Source of the DNA: Leptospira johnsonii
GTDB lineage: Bacteria; Spirochaetota; Leptospiria; Leptospirales; Leptospiraceae
Assembly: GCF_003112675.1 (NCBI RefSeq)
Contig: NZ_BFAY01000011.1
Location: forward strand, 186,001 to 250,000
Reading direction: 5' to 3'
DNA: 64,000 bases
Below the pieces are notes generated by a model, which was not told the DNA's origin, did no database searches, and saw only the letters and a program-made list of their open reading frames with translations. Below are positions 19,210-28,902 of the stretch, in pieces. The translations under genes and the position numbers were made by a program. Numbering within the stretch: the stretch's first letter is position 1; each line of letters begins with the position of its first letter.

Positions 19210-20397
19210 TTAAGATTTCACTAAATCCATATATTGTTGCGCTACCTTCAAGCTGTCAAACCGATCCTGGATCACCTGGATCCCATGAGATTTTATTTCT
19301 TTTGGCAAGCTTGGATTTTGGATCAGTAATTCAATTTTATCCGCCCAATCTTGGATGTCTCTTTCCTTCACATAAATTCCGTTAAATTTATCTTGGATCA
19401 TCTGGTCCCGGGTTTCATAGTAAGTGGAAACTACTACTGCCCCACAAGCCATACTTTCGATAATCGTAGTTGGCAATGGATCGTAATCCTTGGAGAAAAC
19501 GCTTACAAAATCGGCGATGGAGTAATAAGAAGGCAACTCGGCTTCCGGGACATTCTCTAATATTCTTATCTTATCTTTTAAACCTGACTCTTGGATTAAA
19601 CTTATTACGTTATCGTAATAACTGGAATTATGAGAATGTCTGACTCCGATGAGTACAAGGATCAGATCCGGGATTTTTTCCGTAAGTAACTTAAAAGCGG
19701 AAATTGTTTCCAATAATCCTTTCGCAGGAGTAAATCTAGACACTGAAAGGATTACTTTCTGTTTAGCGGATAGTCCCAGTTTCTTTCTGAATGTAGCTTT
19801 TAAATTTTCAGATTGAGGGAAGTATCTGCTTAATTCTACTGAGGGCCCGATCGTTTTGATTTTGCCAGCCGGAATTCCCCATTTTAATAATGTTCTGTCT
19901 TCCTTTTCGGCTGTTGTATCTACATACTTTGCGATCTTCCAAGTTTTTCTTTTGCAAGGATCTCTTAAGAGTTTTATGCCTAGGTAACCTAAAATTTCTC
20001 CTAAACTAAAACTGTAATTTTTAACATCTTCTAACCCGCTGCATATATATACGATCGGCTTCTTGATAGTTAGAGAAAGTTCTAGAGATAATGGAGAATT
20101 ACATATAATTAAATCTGCTTCTTTGTATAATTTTTTAAAAAGCCTAAATCTATTGATGGAAATATCAAAGCTTGTAGAAAACACTTTCTGTAATTCACTT
20201 TTATATCTGAAGATACGTACGCCGTCTAATTCAGAAGATTCTCCATCTTCAGATTCTCTTCTGCTGATCACAGTTACTGAATGACCTAGTCGGACCAAAG
20301 CCCTGGATAAATTAAAACTATATCTTAAGTCCCCGCAAGTTAGCGGTTCTTTTAGGGAATCGGGGTATCTATATCCGGGTAAATATAATATATTCAT
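19210..20397 (-). CDS. Glycosyltransferase family 4 protein
   Basis: A GT-B fold glycosyltransferase of about 395 residues. The start at 20397 gives MNILYLPGYRYPDS and overlaps the stop of the upstream gene as ATGA; a TTG at 20439 would add 14 residues and is less likely. The C-terminal half shows VILSVSRFTPAKGLLE (donor-site strand and R/K region) and the later PLPTTIIESMACGAVVVST motif (EX7E type), typical of retaining GT4 enzymes. Donor and acceptor are unknown. It belongs with the neighbouring transferases to surface-glycan assembly. The DNA is visibly AT-richer than the flanking housekeeping genes. Confidence 0.88.
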   Translation of the reverse strand: MNILYLPGYRYPDSLKEPLTCGDLRYSFNLSRALVRLGHSVTVISRRESEDGESSELDGVRIFRYKSELQKVFSTSFDISINRFRLFKKLYKEADLIICNSPLSLELSLTIKKPIVYICSGLEDVKNYSFSLGEILGYLGIKLLRDPCKRKTWKIAKYVDTTAEKEDRTLLKWGIPAGKIKTIGPSVELSRYFPQSENLKATFRKKLGLSAKQKVILSVSRFTPAKGLLETISAFKLLTEKIPDLILVLIGVRHSHNSSYYDNVISLIQESGLKDKIRILENVPEAELPSYYSIADFVSVFSKDYDPLPTTIIESMACGAVVVSTYYETRDQMIQDKFNGIYVKERDIQDWADKIELLIQNPSLPKEIKSHGIQVIQDRFDSLKVAQQYMDLVKS

Positions 20398-21584
20398 CCT
20401 CGAAAGACCTCCAGATACTCGGAAGAGACGATGTCCCAATCATAGCGATTTTCTATTTTTTTCCGAGCGGCCTTACCTGCATTCACGATTTTTTTTGGAT
20501 CTGCTGATAACTCTAAGATGGTTCGTTTAATCTCGTCGATATCGTCTACTTTTGTCAGAAACCCATCTTTTCCACTTTCGATCAAATCAACCATTCCAGA
20601 CACTTTAGTAGTAACTACGGCCTTACCCAAAGACATAGCTTCTAAAATTGCGATAGGCATACCTTCGTAAGAGGTAGGCAGGCAAAAAATATCGGTAAGT
20701 TTTAAGTAGTACGGAACTCTTTGGTTCGGAATAGGGCCAATAAATTTCACATTATTCTGAAGATCTAATTCCGAAATTAGAGCCAAGATCTTATCTTCGT
20801 ATTTTCTCCCTCCGCCAATTAGTAGAAGAATTATATTTTTGTTTTCTTTTACTACTTCTTTGAGTGCAAATAGAAGATTAAATACTCTCTTTCTGACCCG
20901 AAACACTCCGATATAGGTTAAAACTAATTTACCCTTCAACTGTTGTTCTAGATCTTTATCTTTAAAATCCAAGGTCAAAGCGCCAAAATCAGGACTTACA
21001 CCATTCGGGATGATCTTAATTTCCTTCTTCCACACTTTGCAGAAAGTATTATAAAATTCCTTTCTGTTTTCACTACTAACTACAGTGATTATATCCGAAA
21101 AAACATACCCAATAAAATCCAAAACAATATGCATCGGATCTAAAAGGAATTTTTCCAGATATTCTTTAAAAAGAGGGCGAAAGGTATAACCTTGGATATT
21201 CACACTTTTCACTTCTTTCAACTCGGAAAAATAATTTACCTGAAATGAATTTACTACTTTCGGAAATTTTTTTCCAAGAATACGATAAAAAGGTTTGGCG
21301 AATAGAAATAGTGTGGTGCTAGCCTGATGGAGATTGATCACATCTATATTATATTTTTTGATTAGACCTAAAACACGAAAATTCCCTAAAAAGACTCCTT
21401 TAATCAACCCGGAAGAGGTTCTAAAAACTTTCGAACTTTCGTCAGAAGGATTTTTTTTACCCGTGGTCAAAACATAGGTATTATTCCCTTTTTGCTGGTA
21501 ATAATTCTGTAGGTTTCTTGCAATCTCTCCTACTCCTCCAATTTTATCCGGAGGAAAATAATCTGTAATGATCAGAATATTCAT
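20394..21584 (-). CDS. Glycosyltransferase family 4 protein
   Basis: A 396-residue GT-B glycosyltransferase. The N-terminus has the family's glycine loop region (DYFPPDKIGGVGEIARNL), and the C-terminal domain has LTYIGVFRVRKRV and the EGMPIAILEAMSLGKAVVTT motif with two conserved glutamates. Its stop overlaps the next transferase gene by four bases. It is probably cytosolic or peripherally membrane-bound. The specific sugar cannot be assigned. AT-rich like its neighbours. Confidence 0.9.
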   Translation of the reverse strand: MNILIITDYFPPDKIGGVGEIARNLQNYYQQKGNNTYVLTTGKKNPSDESSKVFRTSSGLIKGVFLGNFRVLGLIKKYNIDVINLHQASTTLFLFAKPFYRILGKKFPKVVNSFQVNYFSELKEVKSVNIQGYTFRPLFKEYLEKFLLDPMHIVLDFIGYVFSDIITVVSSENRKEFYNTFCKVWKKEIKIIPNGVSPDFGALTLDFKDKDLEQQLKGKLVLTYIGVFRVRKRVFNLLFALKEVVKENKNIILLLIGGGRKYEDKILALISELDLQNNVKFIGPIPNQRVPYYLKLTDIFCLPTSYEGMPIAILEAMSLGKAVVTTKVSGMVDLIESGKDGFLTKVDDIDEIKRTILELSADPKKIVNAGKAARKKIENRYDWDIVSSEYLEVFRG

Positions 21585-21629
21585 ACGTAAGATCCATTAA
21601 GCAAGCAGTCCTGCTTTTTTACTAACATC

Positions 21630-22871
21630 CTAATGTTCATCATGAAATAAAAAATCCCAATGCTGCTCTGCAACTGTAGACCATTCGTAGTTTGCCGCAG
21701 TCTCGACGGCTTTTCTTTGGATATTGGTCTTTTGTTCAAGGCTGAGCGATTTTATTTTTAAAAGAGAATTCGAGATCGCATCAGGATCTTTTTCAGGAAT
21801 TAGAAATCCATTTATTCCATCTTCTATAATATCATCCGCACCACTTTCAAATGTGGCGATACAAATTTTTCCGGAAGCCATTCCTTCTAATAGAACAACC
21901 GGCAAACCTTCCGAATCTCCATCTTTTGAAATAATCGATGGAACAACTATAATGTCTGATTCTTGCAAAAAGTTCTGCTTCTTCTCACCTTGCAGATAGC
22001 CTAAAAACTGGATTTTATCTTGGGGCAAGTTTACAGAATTGGCTAAAGATAATAATTTTTCTTTCCAAGGCCCATCGCCCGCTATTTTTAATTCAGACTC
22101 CGGATCAGCAGAAAAGTATTTTTCAAAAGCAGGGATAAGATAATGGATCCCTTTCTTCTCTACAAACCTTCCTATAAAAGCAATATTACTTTTTTTATCT
22201 TTCGATAAAGCGCCAGTAGACAGATTCGGAGCCAAATATACTCCCATTGGAATAATTTTCACCTTTGCAGAAATAGTTTTCCAATCTTTCTGCGAAAAAA
22301 AGGATCTCAATTTTTCATAAGATCTTCTGCTGACTACGGTAATCGCCTTTGCATGCTTTGAGAAAAAGCGAACCATCGCACTCCCCAATATCGGGAACTT
22401 TTTCAATATAATCACATCGGAAGAATGGCTTGTAAAAACAAATTTAGTACCGGAGATCAAGGAGACAATACCAGCGGAAATTCCTTGCGGAGTAAACCAA
22501 TGAGCATAGATATAATCCGGCCTAAATTTTCTAACCAGAATGAACAAAGACAAAACCTCAAATAAAAAAAGAAAAGGAATCATCAGAAAATATAATTTAT
22601 TCTTTTTTAATGTAGGCATTATCCCATGGCCTGCCAGTTTCTCCAAAGAAAAAGGCCAGAAGTAATGAAATCTACGCTCAATATATTCTTTGTATTTAGT
22701 TTCCTTTTTTGTATTGGAAAGAGAATCATGAGGAGCCAAAACCACAAACTCAGTCTCAGGATGTAGTTTTTTAAGGGCTAATACTTGGTCTTTGACAAAT
22801 CCAGGCACATCATCTCTCTCTGAAGCTGGAAATGTAGAAGATATTAATAGGATTTTTTCGATTTTCTGCAT
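21630..22871 (-). CDS. Glycosyltransferase family 4 protein
   Basis: A 413-residue GT-B glycosyltransferase. The N-terminal part has a hydrophobic stretch (about residues 92-112) where such enzymes often contact the membrane, then YAHWFTPQG and FTSHSSDV. The C-terminal half has NIAFIGRFVEKKGIHYL and a DSEGLPVVLLEGMASGK motif, both standard for GT4. The gap to the next gene is 45 bases, so it is likely in the same transcript. The product glycan is unknown. Confidence 0.9.
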   Translation of the reverse strand: MQKIEKILLISSTFPASERDDVPGFVKDQVLALKKLHPETEFVVLAPHDSLSNTKKETKYKEYIERRFHYFWPFSLEKLAGHGIMPTLKKNKLYFLMIPFLFLFEVLSLFILVRKFRPDYIYAHWFTPQGISAGIVSLISGTKFVFTSHSSDVIILKKFPILGSAMVRFFSKHAKAITVVSRRSYEKLRSFFSQKDWKTISAKVKIIPMGVYLAPNLSTGALSKDKKSNIAFIGRFVEKKGIHYLIPAFEKYFSADPESELKIAGDGPWKEKLLSLANSVNLPQDKIQFLGYLQGEKKQNFLQESDIIVVPSIISKDGDSEGLPVVLLEGMASGKICIATFESGADDIIEDGINGFLIPEKDPDAISNSLLKIKSLSLEQKTNIQRKAVETAANYEWSTVAEQHWDFLFHDEH

Positions 22872-22955
22872 GGAAGCTTTAAACTATCTACAGTGAATTT
22901 AAAGGACTATAAAGAAACACAACTAAGCCCGAAAATTCAATCGAGATCAAAGTTT

Positions 22956-23927
22956 TCATTTTTTATGAAGAGATTTCTCTTTCTTCTGTCTATGATTCCA
23001 GGACATCACTTTAATATGATAAAGATTTTCTTCTAGAAGTTTTCTATTATTCCCTATCAAAAACGCAAGGATAGCGGAAACTAAAAACAACCCAGAGATA
23101 ACTACGAGCACAACTGCAAACAATAAAGATTGCACATGTCCTTTTCCTATCCCTAAGAAGAAAAAGATCAGGAACCGGATCGCAATTGCCAGCGCTGGAA
23201 TAAAAGCTGCGACGGCCAAAACCCCGAAGAATTGGAAGGGCCTATAGATGATCAGCAATCTAACTAAAGAAGTTCCCGATTTCCACATATGCTGGAAAAT
23301 ATTCTTAAACAGCCTAGACTTTCTAGTCGGAGGGTTTGTCACGATTGGAATAGAAGAAACAGTCAGATCCATTTTGACCGCTTGCACGATCGTGTCTAGA
23401 ACATAGGAAAACTTAGTGGTTACATTCAGTCTTAAAAGACTTTCTCTGGAGTAGGCCCTAAATCCGGAAACTGTGTCCGGAATATTAGTCCCGATCAAAT
23501 TTCGAACGACGAGATTTCCGAACCATTGTAGGGTCTTTTTCAAAGGAGAAAAATGTTCCACCTTCCAAGGCACTCTGTTCCCGATGACTATATCTACAGA
23601 ACCTGTCATAACTGGAGCGATCAGGTCAGGAATATAAGAAGCAGGATACTGGTTGTCCGCATCCGTATTTACAAAAATATCTGCACCACTTTCCAGAGCA
23701 GCTTCTACCCCGGACTTGAAGGCTCTACCTAATCCTAAGTTTTTTTTATGGGAAATGATTTTACAGCCGTATGTAGCTGCAATCTCCGAGGTGCGATCTG
23801 TGGAACCATCATCCACGATCTGAACTTCTATCGTTTTGATACCGGGGATCTTTTTTGGGATCTCGGCAAGTACCGTAGAAAGAGTTTTTTCCTCGTTATA
23901 GCAAGGGATATTGATTACTAACTTCAT
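22956..23927 (-). CDS. Glycosyltransferase family 2, polyprenyl-phosphate type, with membrane helices
   Basis: A GT-A fold transferase related to dolichyl-phosphate mannose synthase. From the ATG at 23927 it begins MKLVINIPCYNEEKTL, directly at the family motif; a TTG at 23942 is less likely. VDDGSTD is the nucleotide-binding aspartate region, NTDADNQYP the DxD metal motif, and SGFRAYSRESL the acceptor region. Two C-terminal hydrophobic segments (about residues 235-300) anchor it. It may load a sugar on undecaprenyl phosphate, supplying the other transferases in the block. It lies upstream of them in the same direction. Confidence 0.9.
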   Translation of the reverse strand: MKLVINIPCYNEEKTLSTVLAEIPKKIPGIKTIEVQIVDDGSTDRTSEIAATYGCKIISHKKNLGLGRAFKSGVEAALESGADIFVNTDADNQYPASYIPDLIAPVMTGSVDIVIGNRVPWKVEHFSPLKKTLQWFGNLVVRNLIGTNIPDTVSGFRAYSRESLLRLNVTTKFSYVLDTIVQAVKMDLTVSSIPIVTNPPTRKSRLFKNIFQHMWKSGTSLVRLLIIYRPFQFFGVLAVAAFIPALAIAIRFLIFFFLGIGKGHVQSLLFAVVLVVISGLFLVSAILAFLIGNNRKLLEENLYHIKVMSWNHRQKKEKSLHKK

Positions 23928-24043
23928 TCTACTACTTGTCAAAATGCGGGGTTTTCAAGATTCGTCCAATACTTTTTGAGAAGATCCGATTTAGAAAAAG
24001 AGCCTTACTTTGTTCTTTGTATTCAAAGTATTAAGCGCATTAG

Positions 24044-24062
24044 AAATCCTAAAATAGGATTT
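24044..24062 (-). terminator. AT-rich palindrome at the murC stop
   Basis: AAATCCTA and TAGGATTT form a perfect eight-base stem with a three-base loop, overlapping the murC stop codon. There is no strong T-run after it, so it could be a weak end of the cell-wall transcript or an mRNA-stabilising hairpin. The gap to the GT2 gene is 133 bases and shows no other gene. Confidence 0.4.
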
Positions 24063-25458
24063 AGGACTTCAAAAGTTCCAGCCCCCAATCCCGAACATTC
24101 CCCGCTCCTAAACTTACGAATACATCTCCAGGCTTTAGCAACTCTTTCAACGTAGTGAGATCGGCTCCAAGATCTCCTGAAAGGACCTTGGGTCTAATCC
24201 TCATTTTATTTGCGATGAGTTCGGAAGAAACTCCAGGGATCGGGTCTTCGCCCGCGGAATAGATGGGAAGAAGTAAAACTGTCTCTACTTGGTCCAAACT
24301 TTTGGCGAAGTCCTGATATAAGTTTTTGGTTCGAGTGTATCTATGAGGCTGGAATAAGATCACAGGCTTTCCCCTTCCTCCGGATAACTCTCGGATAGAA
24401 GAAAGAACTGCCTGAACTTCGGTGGGATGATGGCCGTAATCATCATATATATCCACACCATTCTTGTTTCCTATATATTCTAACCTGCGTTTGACTCCCG
24501 CATATCCGGAAACAGACTTGGCAGCTTTCTCGGGGTCGGCCCCTAAAGAATAAGCTGCAAGCACACCCGCAAGTGAATTTGTAAGATAATGTTTTCCAGG
24601 AAATCTGGATGTAATTTCGATTTCTTTTCCATCTAAATCGAAGCTCAGCTTATTATTTTCTATTTTATAATGTACTAAATTCTTAAAACCGACCGCTTTA
24701 GAATTCGTATTTGAAGAAGAAGTGAAACCGAAAATTTTAGACCTGTCTTGTATTAATTCCAAACAATCCGATATGCCAGGGTCATCCAGATCTAAAATCA
24801 CCGTTTGGGTTCCGGAAGAAATGAATCTAGAAAATGCTTCTAATAACTTTTCTCGAGTATGATAGAAATCTAAATGATCTTCATCTATATTCGTAAGAAT
24901 ACGCACCTGGGCCTTATGATTTAAGAATGTACCGTCGGATTCGTCCGATTCAAAAACCCCGATCTTACCGGAAGAAAATCTTCCACCTACTCCATTCAAA
25001 AAAGAAACATCTCCCCCTACCATTACAGACGGAGAAAATCCCAGATCGTTGAGTATATGAGAAGTCATCGCAGTGGTTGTAGTTTTTCCGTGAGAACCCC
25101 CCACCGCTATACAAGTAAGATGTTCAAAGCAAAGATGTAAAACTTCCGATCTATGAAAAAACCGGATCCCTTTTTGCCTAAAGAAGGAAGCGATAGGATG
25201 AGAGTCTAAACGGATCGCGGAAGAATAGATCGCAGAGTCATATTCGATATTCTCTCCAATCTCCGAAAGTTTGGAGAATATTTTGACTCCCTTCTTCTCT
25301 AAGTTTTCAGTGGCCTGGCTTTTTTTTCCGTCATAGCCGGAAACTTGGAAGCCTGCATCCGCCAATATATGTGCCAGGCTGGACATACCGGAGCCGCCGA
25401 TCCCTAGGAAAAAAGGTTTGGAAAATCCCAATCTTTGTTGGATAGATCCGCTTTCCAT
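24061..25458 (-). CDS. murC: UDP-N-acetylmuramate--L-alanine ligase
   Basis: Cytosolic Mur ligase that attaches L-Ala to UDP-MurNAc. The N-terminal FLGIGGSGMSSLA motif is diagnostic for MurC, the ATP loop is GGSHGKTTTTAM, and YDDYGHHPTEV lies in the C-terminal domain. The length of 465 residues is normal. It starts one base into the end of murG (TAATG), so translation is coupled. It is the last gene of the cell-wall cluster; murB, ddl and ftsQ, which often follow murC elsewhere, are absent. Confidence 0.96.
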   Translation of the reverse strand: MESGSIQQRLGFSKPFFLGIGGSGMSSLAHILADAGFQVSGYDGKKSQATENLEKKGVKIFSKLSEIGENIEYDSAIYSSAIRLDSHPIASFFRQKGIRFFHRSEVLHLCFEHLTCIAVGGSHGKTTTTAMTSHILNDLGFSPSVMVGGDVSFLNGVGGRFSSGKIGVFESDESDGTFLNHKAQVRILTNIDEDHLDFYHTREKLLEAFSRFISSGTQTVILDLDDPGISDCLELIQDRSKIFGFTSSSNTNSKAVGFKNLVHYKIENNKLSFDLDGKEIEITSRFPGKHYLTNSLAGVLAAYSLGADPEKAAKSVSGYAGVKRRLEYIGNKNGVDIYDDYGHHPTEVQAVLSSIRELSGGRGKPVILFQPHRYTRTKNLYQDFAKSLDQVETVLLLPIYSAGEDPIPGVSSELIANKMRIRPKVLSGDLGADLTTLKELLKPGDVFVSLGAGNVRDWGLELLKS

Positions 25459-26534
25459 TATTTCGTATTTTCGAAAAAGAAACCCACCGTTTCAATAGAG
25501 GCTTCTACATGAGAACATTCTAATGATCTAATAGACATTTCGTTTAATAATTCTGGTTTTTGTGCAAAACTATCCAAGATACGGAACAATTTACTTTCGT
25601 CCTCGTCTCTCTGTTGTAATAAGGCCGCCGCACCGTTTGCTTCCATATACTTAGCGTTCGCTGTTTGGTGATCGTCTTTTGCGAATGGATAAGGGATCAA
25701 GATCATTGGAAGAGCATAAGCTGCACATTCGGAAAGAACTCCGGAACCGGAACGAGCGATTACTAGGTTAGCCCAATCGTAATGTTCCGCCATATTATCC
25801 GAGTAAGAGATCAGATCCGCATCCTTTGTCTTTTTGGAAACCTCGTCGTATAGTGCAGTCCCAGTGAGCATCCTAAAGCGGAATCTCTCCTGGATCACTT
25901 CGTGTTTCATCAGGTTGACTACCATATTATTGATCTGTCTTGCGCCCTGAGAGCCGCCCATTACTAAAACGTTAAATTGTTTTTTCTTTTTTGGATCCCA
26001 TTTTTCGCTGAACTTCAAAGCGAGTTTAGGGACAGTTTTGGATCTTAAAGGATTTCCCAATATTTCCCAACTACAGGAAACTTTTGTATCCTTAGGAGGA
26101 AAGCTGAAAGCGACCTTATCAGCAAATCTGAAAAATATGCGATTCACTTTTCCTGGGATACAGTTCTGTTCACATAAGTACAACTTTTTGCGGAAGATCA
26201 CCGCGTAAAGAAGAGCAGGAACGCTGGAATATCCGCCCATTCCGACGACTGCGTCCACACCCAATTGCCTGAATTTGATCCAAGATCGGATCAGTTGAAA
26301 TACATATCGAAAAGGTAATAAAACAAAATTTCCAGAAAGAGAAGGAGTATTATGCCAGACCACCTCGCAAGGAGCTTGCTTGAGATCCGGATTATCCTTA
26401 TTTCGGATAAGAGAATGTAGAAAAATATTAGAGATACCTAAGGAATCTTTTCGATCCACAAGACTTTCTGCGAGCGCGACCCCAGGGGAAATATGGCCTC
26501 CGGTTCCTCCGGCTGCGATTAAAACCGATCTCAT
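25458..26534 (-). CDS. murG: UDP-GlcNAc--undecaprenyl-pyrophosphoryl-MurNAc-pentapeptide transferase
   Basis: Peripheral inner-membrane glycosyltransferase converting lipid I to lipid II. The N-terminal glycine loop [17 protein letters not shown], the [13 protein letters not shown] loop, [12 protein letters not shown] and the C-terminal [21 protein letters not shown] nucleotide-sugar site (a Ser-rich variant of the usual RAGA) are all in order. At 358 residues the size is normal. It overlaps ftsW by four bases and murC by one. Confidence 0.96.
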   Translation of the reverse strand: MRSVLIAAGGTGGHISPGVALAESLVDRKDSLGISNIFLHSLIRNKDNPDLKQAPCEVVWHNTPSLSGNFVLLPFRYVFQLIRSWIKFRQLGVDAVVGMGGYSSVPALLYAVIFRKKLYLCEQNCIPGKVNRIFFRFADKVAFSFPPKDTKVSCSWEILGNPLRSKTVPKLALKFSEKWDPKKKKQFNVLVMGGSQGARQINNMVVNLMKHEVIQERFRFRMLTGTALYDEVSKKTKDADLISYSDNMAEHYDWANLVIARSGSGVLSECAAYALPMILIPYPFAKDDHQTANAKYMEANGAAALLQQRDEDESKLFRILDSFAQKPELLNEMSIRSLECSHVEASIETVGFFFENTK

Positions 26535-27682
26535 ACGCCTATGTTTTCTTTTCTGGTTATATTGACAAGGATTCCGAAGGCCGCTAAAACCACGAGAAGA
26601 GAGGACCCTCCATAACTCATAAACGGCAAGCTAATCCCTGTAATCGGAAAGAGCCCTGTGACCACATAACTATTGATAACGAACTGGGTCCCTAAAATAA
26701 ACAGCAAGCCCGCGCCCAGATAAAAACCGAATGGGTCCTGCACTCTTTTGAGAAGAACATACACCCTGGAAAGAAGTAGCATCACCAAAGCAAAGAAAAA
26801 TACAAAACCTATAAACCCGAAGTCTTCCACATAAGTAGCAAGAACGAAGTCAGTATGACTATACGTTAAATATCTATGCGCATATCCGCTGGCCAATTTA
26901 TTTCCAAACCAGCCACCATCTAGAAATGCTCTAAAAGAAGTCACTAATTGATGGCCTTCGTCGTAACGAAAGCGATACGGATCTAGCCAAACTTCCATTC
27001 TTTTTCTTCTATAACCTACTTGGCTGATCAGGAGATATGCTAAAGGTAGAGATACTAAACCTACAAGAAGAAGATTACGGATTGGGAACCCGAATAAAAA
27101 TACAAACGCGATCACCACGAACAAAATTTCCATCGTGGTCCCGAAGGCAGGTTCCGCTAAGATCAGGATCAAAACTGCGAGTAATAAAACCGCAGGGAGA
27201 ATGAACTTTTTAGGATCTCGATTCTCTTTTAATTTCAGTTTTACGATGAGAGAAGATAGATAAACTACCACTGCCAACTTTGCAATCTCGGAAGGTTGTA
27301 ATTGGTAAGGCCCAATTCCGATCCATCTATGAAAATTCCTTCCATAATAAGTCCCAACCGATTTCCCTATGCCAGGAATAAACACTAAGATCAAAAGAAA
27401 AACGCTAATAATAATTCCGCCTAACGCGAATTTTTCCAAACGTTTATAGGGAAAATTAGCAAAGAATAAGAATACTACAAGGCCGATCAAAGCCCAGACC
27501 AATTGTTTTTTTAGAAAATATTCTGAATCTTGGAATTCTCTCCATGCGGTGACGGAAGAACTGGAATACATCACGCATATTCCAAAGAGTAAAAGAAAGA
27601 ATACGGTTCCTACTAGGACCAGATCGAAGGGGGAATCGGGAGATTCCCAAAAATCTTTGAACTTTCTCCCGAGAGCCTTCAT
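26531..27682 (-). CDS. ftsW: SEDS-family lipid II polymerase, FtsW type
   Basis: A polytopic protein of 383 residues with about ten helices, of the SEDS (shape, elongation, division, sporulation) family of peptidoglycan glycosyltransferases. Landmarks are [13 protein letters not shown] near the N-terminus, [14 protein letters not shown], and the terminal [15 protein letters not shown]. Its place between mraY and murG supports FtsW rather than RodA. SEDS enzymes work with a class B penicillin-binding protein; no such gene is in this window. It overlaps mraY and murG by four bases each. Confidence 0.93.
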   Translation of the reverse strand: MKALGRKFKDFWESPDSPFDLVLVGTVFFLLLFGICVMYSSSSVTAWREFQDSEYFLKKQLVWALIGLVVFLFFANFPYKRLEKFALGGIIISVFLLILVFIPGIGKSVGTYYGRNFHRWIGIGPYQLQPSEIAKLAVVVYLSSLIVKLKLKENRDPKKFILPAVLLLAVLILILAEPAFGTTMEILFVVIAFVFLFGFPIRNLLLVGLVSLPLAYLLISQVGYRRKRMEVWLDPYRFRYDEGHQLVTSFRAFLDGGWFGNKLASGYAHRYLTYSHTDFVLATYVEDFGFIGFVFFFALVMLLLSRVYVLLKRVQDPFGFYLGAGLLFILGTQFVINSYVVTGLFPITGISLPFMSYGGSSLLVVLAAFGILVNITRKENIGV

Positions 27683-28791
27683 TGTATTTTCAAACTAGAT
27701 AAAGAGATGATCGCTAAGATAATGGCCGCGATCCAAAAACGGATGACCACTTTTGTTTCAGGTACTCCTCCCAATTCAAAATGGTGGTGCAAAGGAGCCA
27801 TTCTGAAAATTCTCTTTTGGGTGAGCTTGAAAGAACCTACTTGTAGGATTACCGACAAAGATTCCGCTACGAAGATCCCTCCTAAAATGACAAGAAGGAT
27901 CTCCTTCTTCAACATCACGCAAGTAAGTCCGATGGTAGCACCTAAAAATAAGGATCCCGTATCTCCCATAAATACTTGAGCAGGATGACTATTGAACCAA
28001 AGAAATCCGATCAATGCTCCTGTCAAAGCGGCAAGGAAAACACTATATTCATGAGCATGAGGAAGATAAGGAATATTCAAATAATTTGCGGCAACAGGCG
28101 TTCCGGAAACATAAGCTATCAGTCCCAAGGTACCGACCACGATCCCAGCTGTTCCGCCGGCAAGACCATCCAGACCGTCAGTCAGATTGACTCCATGAGA
28201 AGATCCTAATATTACCAAAATTGAAAATGGGATCGCAAAATAACCCCAGGACAAGATCGGCCCTTTTACGAAAGGCAAAAATAGATCCGTCAAATGAAAT
28301 AGGATTTTTCCTGTAGTACCTTTGGGAGCTTCTCCCGTAGAGTACAAGAACACTCCACAAAAGATCGCAGCTAAAACTACGGAAGCGGCAAACTTAGTAC
28401 GAGCTCTCATCCCACCCTTTATCTTTTTTACGGATTTCATATAGTCGTCTATGAATCCCAAAGTAGCAAAAGAAACGGAACAAACGAGTAGAAGAAGAAT
28501 ATTCGAATTTTTTAAATTTCCCCAAAGTAGAACGGATACAACCAAAGCGGATACTATCATTAAACCGCCCATCGTCGGAGTTCCCGACTTGGAGCTATGA
28601 GATTTTGGTCCGTCGTCCCTTACACTTTCTCTGAACTTTAATCCGTGTAAGAAATCGATCACCCTTCCCCCAAACCAAAAAGTCAGGAACATGGAAGTTA
28701 ATCCGGCCATCAGGGCTCGAACGGTTACATAGCTGAAAAGTCTTAAGGAATCTAGATCTTGGAAAAATCTTTCGTATAAAAAATAAAACAT
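27679..28791 (-). CDS. mraY: Phospho-N-acetylmuramoyl-pentapeptide transferase
   Basis: Inner-membrane enzyme making lipid I from UDP-MurNAc-pentapeptide and undecaprenyl phosphate. Ten hydrophobic helices are visible. Signature segments include [23 protein letters not shown] (catalytic Asp pair), [22 protein letters not shown] and the late [10 protein letters not shown] histidine motif. The length of 370 residues is typical. It overlaps ftsW by four bases; a gap of 111 bases with an inverted repeat separates it from murE. Confidence 0.97.
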   Translation of the reverse strand: MFYFLYERFFQDLDSLRLFSYVTVRALMAGLTSMFLTFWFGGRVIDFLHGLKFRESVRDDGPKSHSSKSGTPTMGGLMIVSALVVSVLLWGNLKNSNILLLLVCSVSFATLGFIDDYMKSVKKIKGGMRARTKFAASVVLAAIFCGVFLYSTGEAPKGTTGKILFHLTDLFLPFVKGPILSWGYFAIPFSILVILGSSHGVNLTDGLDGLAGGTAGIVVGTLGLIAYVSGTPVAANYLNIPYLPHAHEYSVFLAALTGALIGFLWFNSHPAQVFMGDTGSLFLGATIGLTCVMLKKEILLVILGGIFVAESLSVILQVGSFKLTQKRIFRMAPLHHHFELGGVPETKVVIRFWIAAIILAIISLSSLKIQ

Positions 28792-28860
28792 ATCGTTTCT
28801 AGGAAGACAGATTCGCCCACGCCGAGTACGAGTAAACGTAAAAAAGAAAATCTTCTTCTC

Positions 28861-28884
28861 TGACTTAATTATCGACTTAAGTCA
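28861..28884 (-). repeat. Inverted repeat between murE and mraY
   Basis: TGACTTAA and TTAAGTCA are separated by eight bases; the right arm lies within a perfect ten-base palindrome GACTTAAGTC (28874-28883). A T-rich stretch follows on the minus strand about ten bases later. It could be a weak terminator or an operator splitting the cluster into rsmH-ftsL-murE and mraY-ftsW-murG-murC. Confidence 0.45.
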
Positions 28885-28902
28885 GGATCTACGCCATTTT
28901 TT

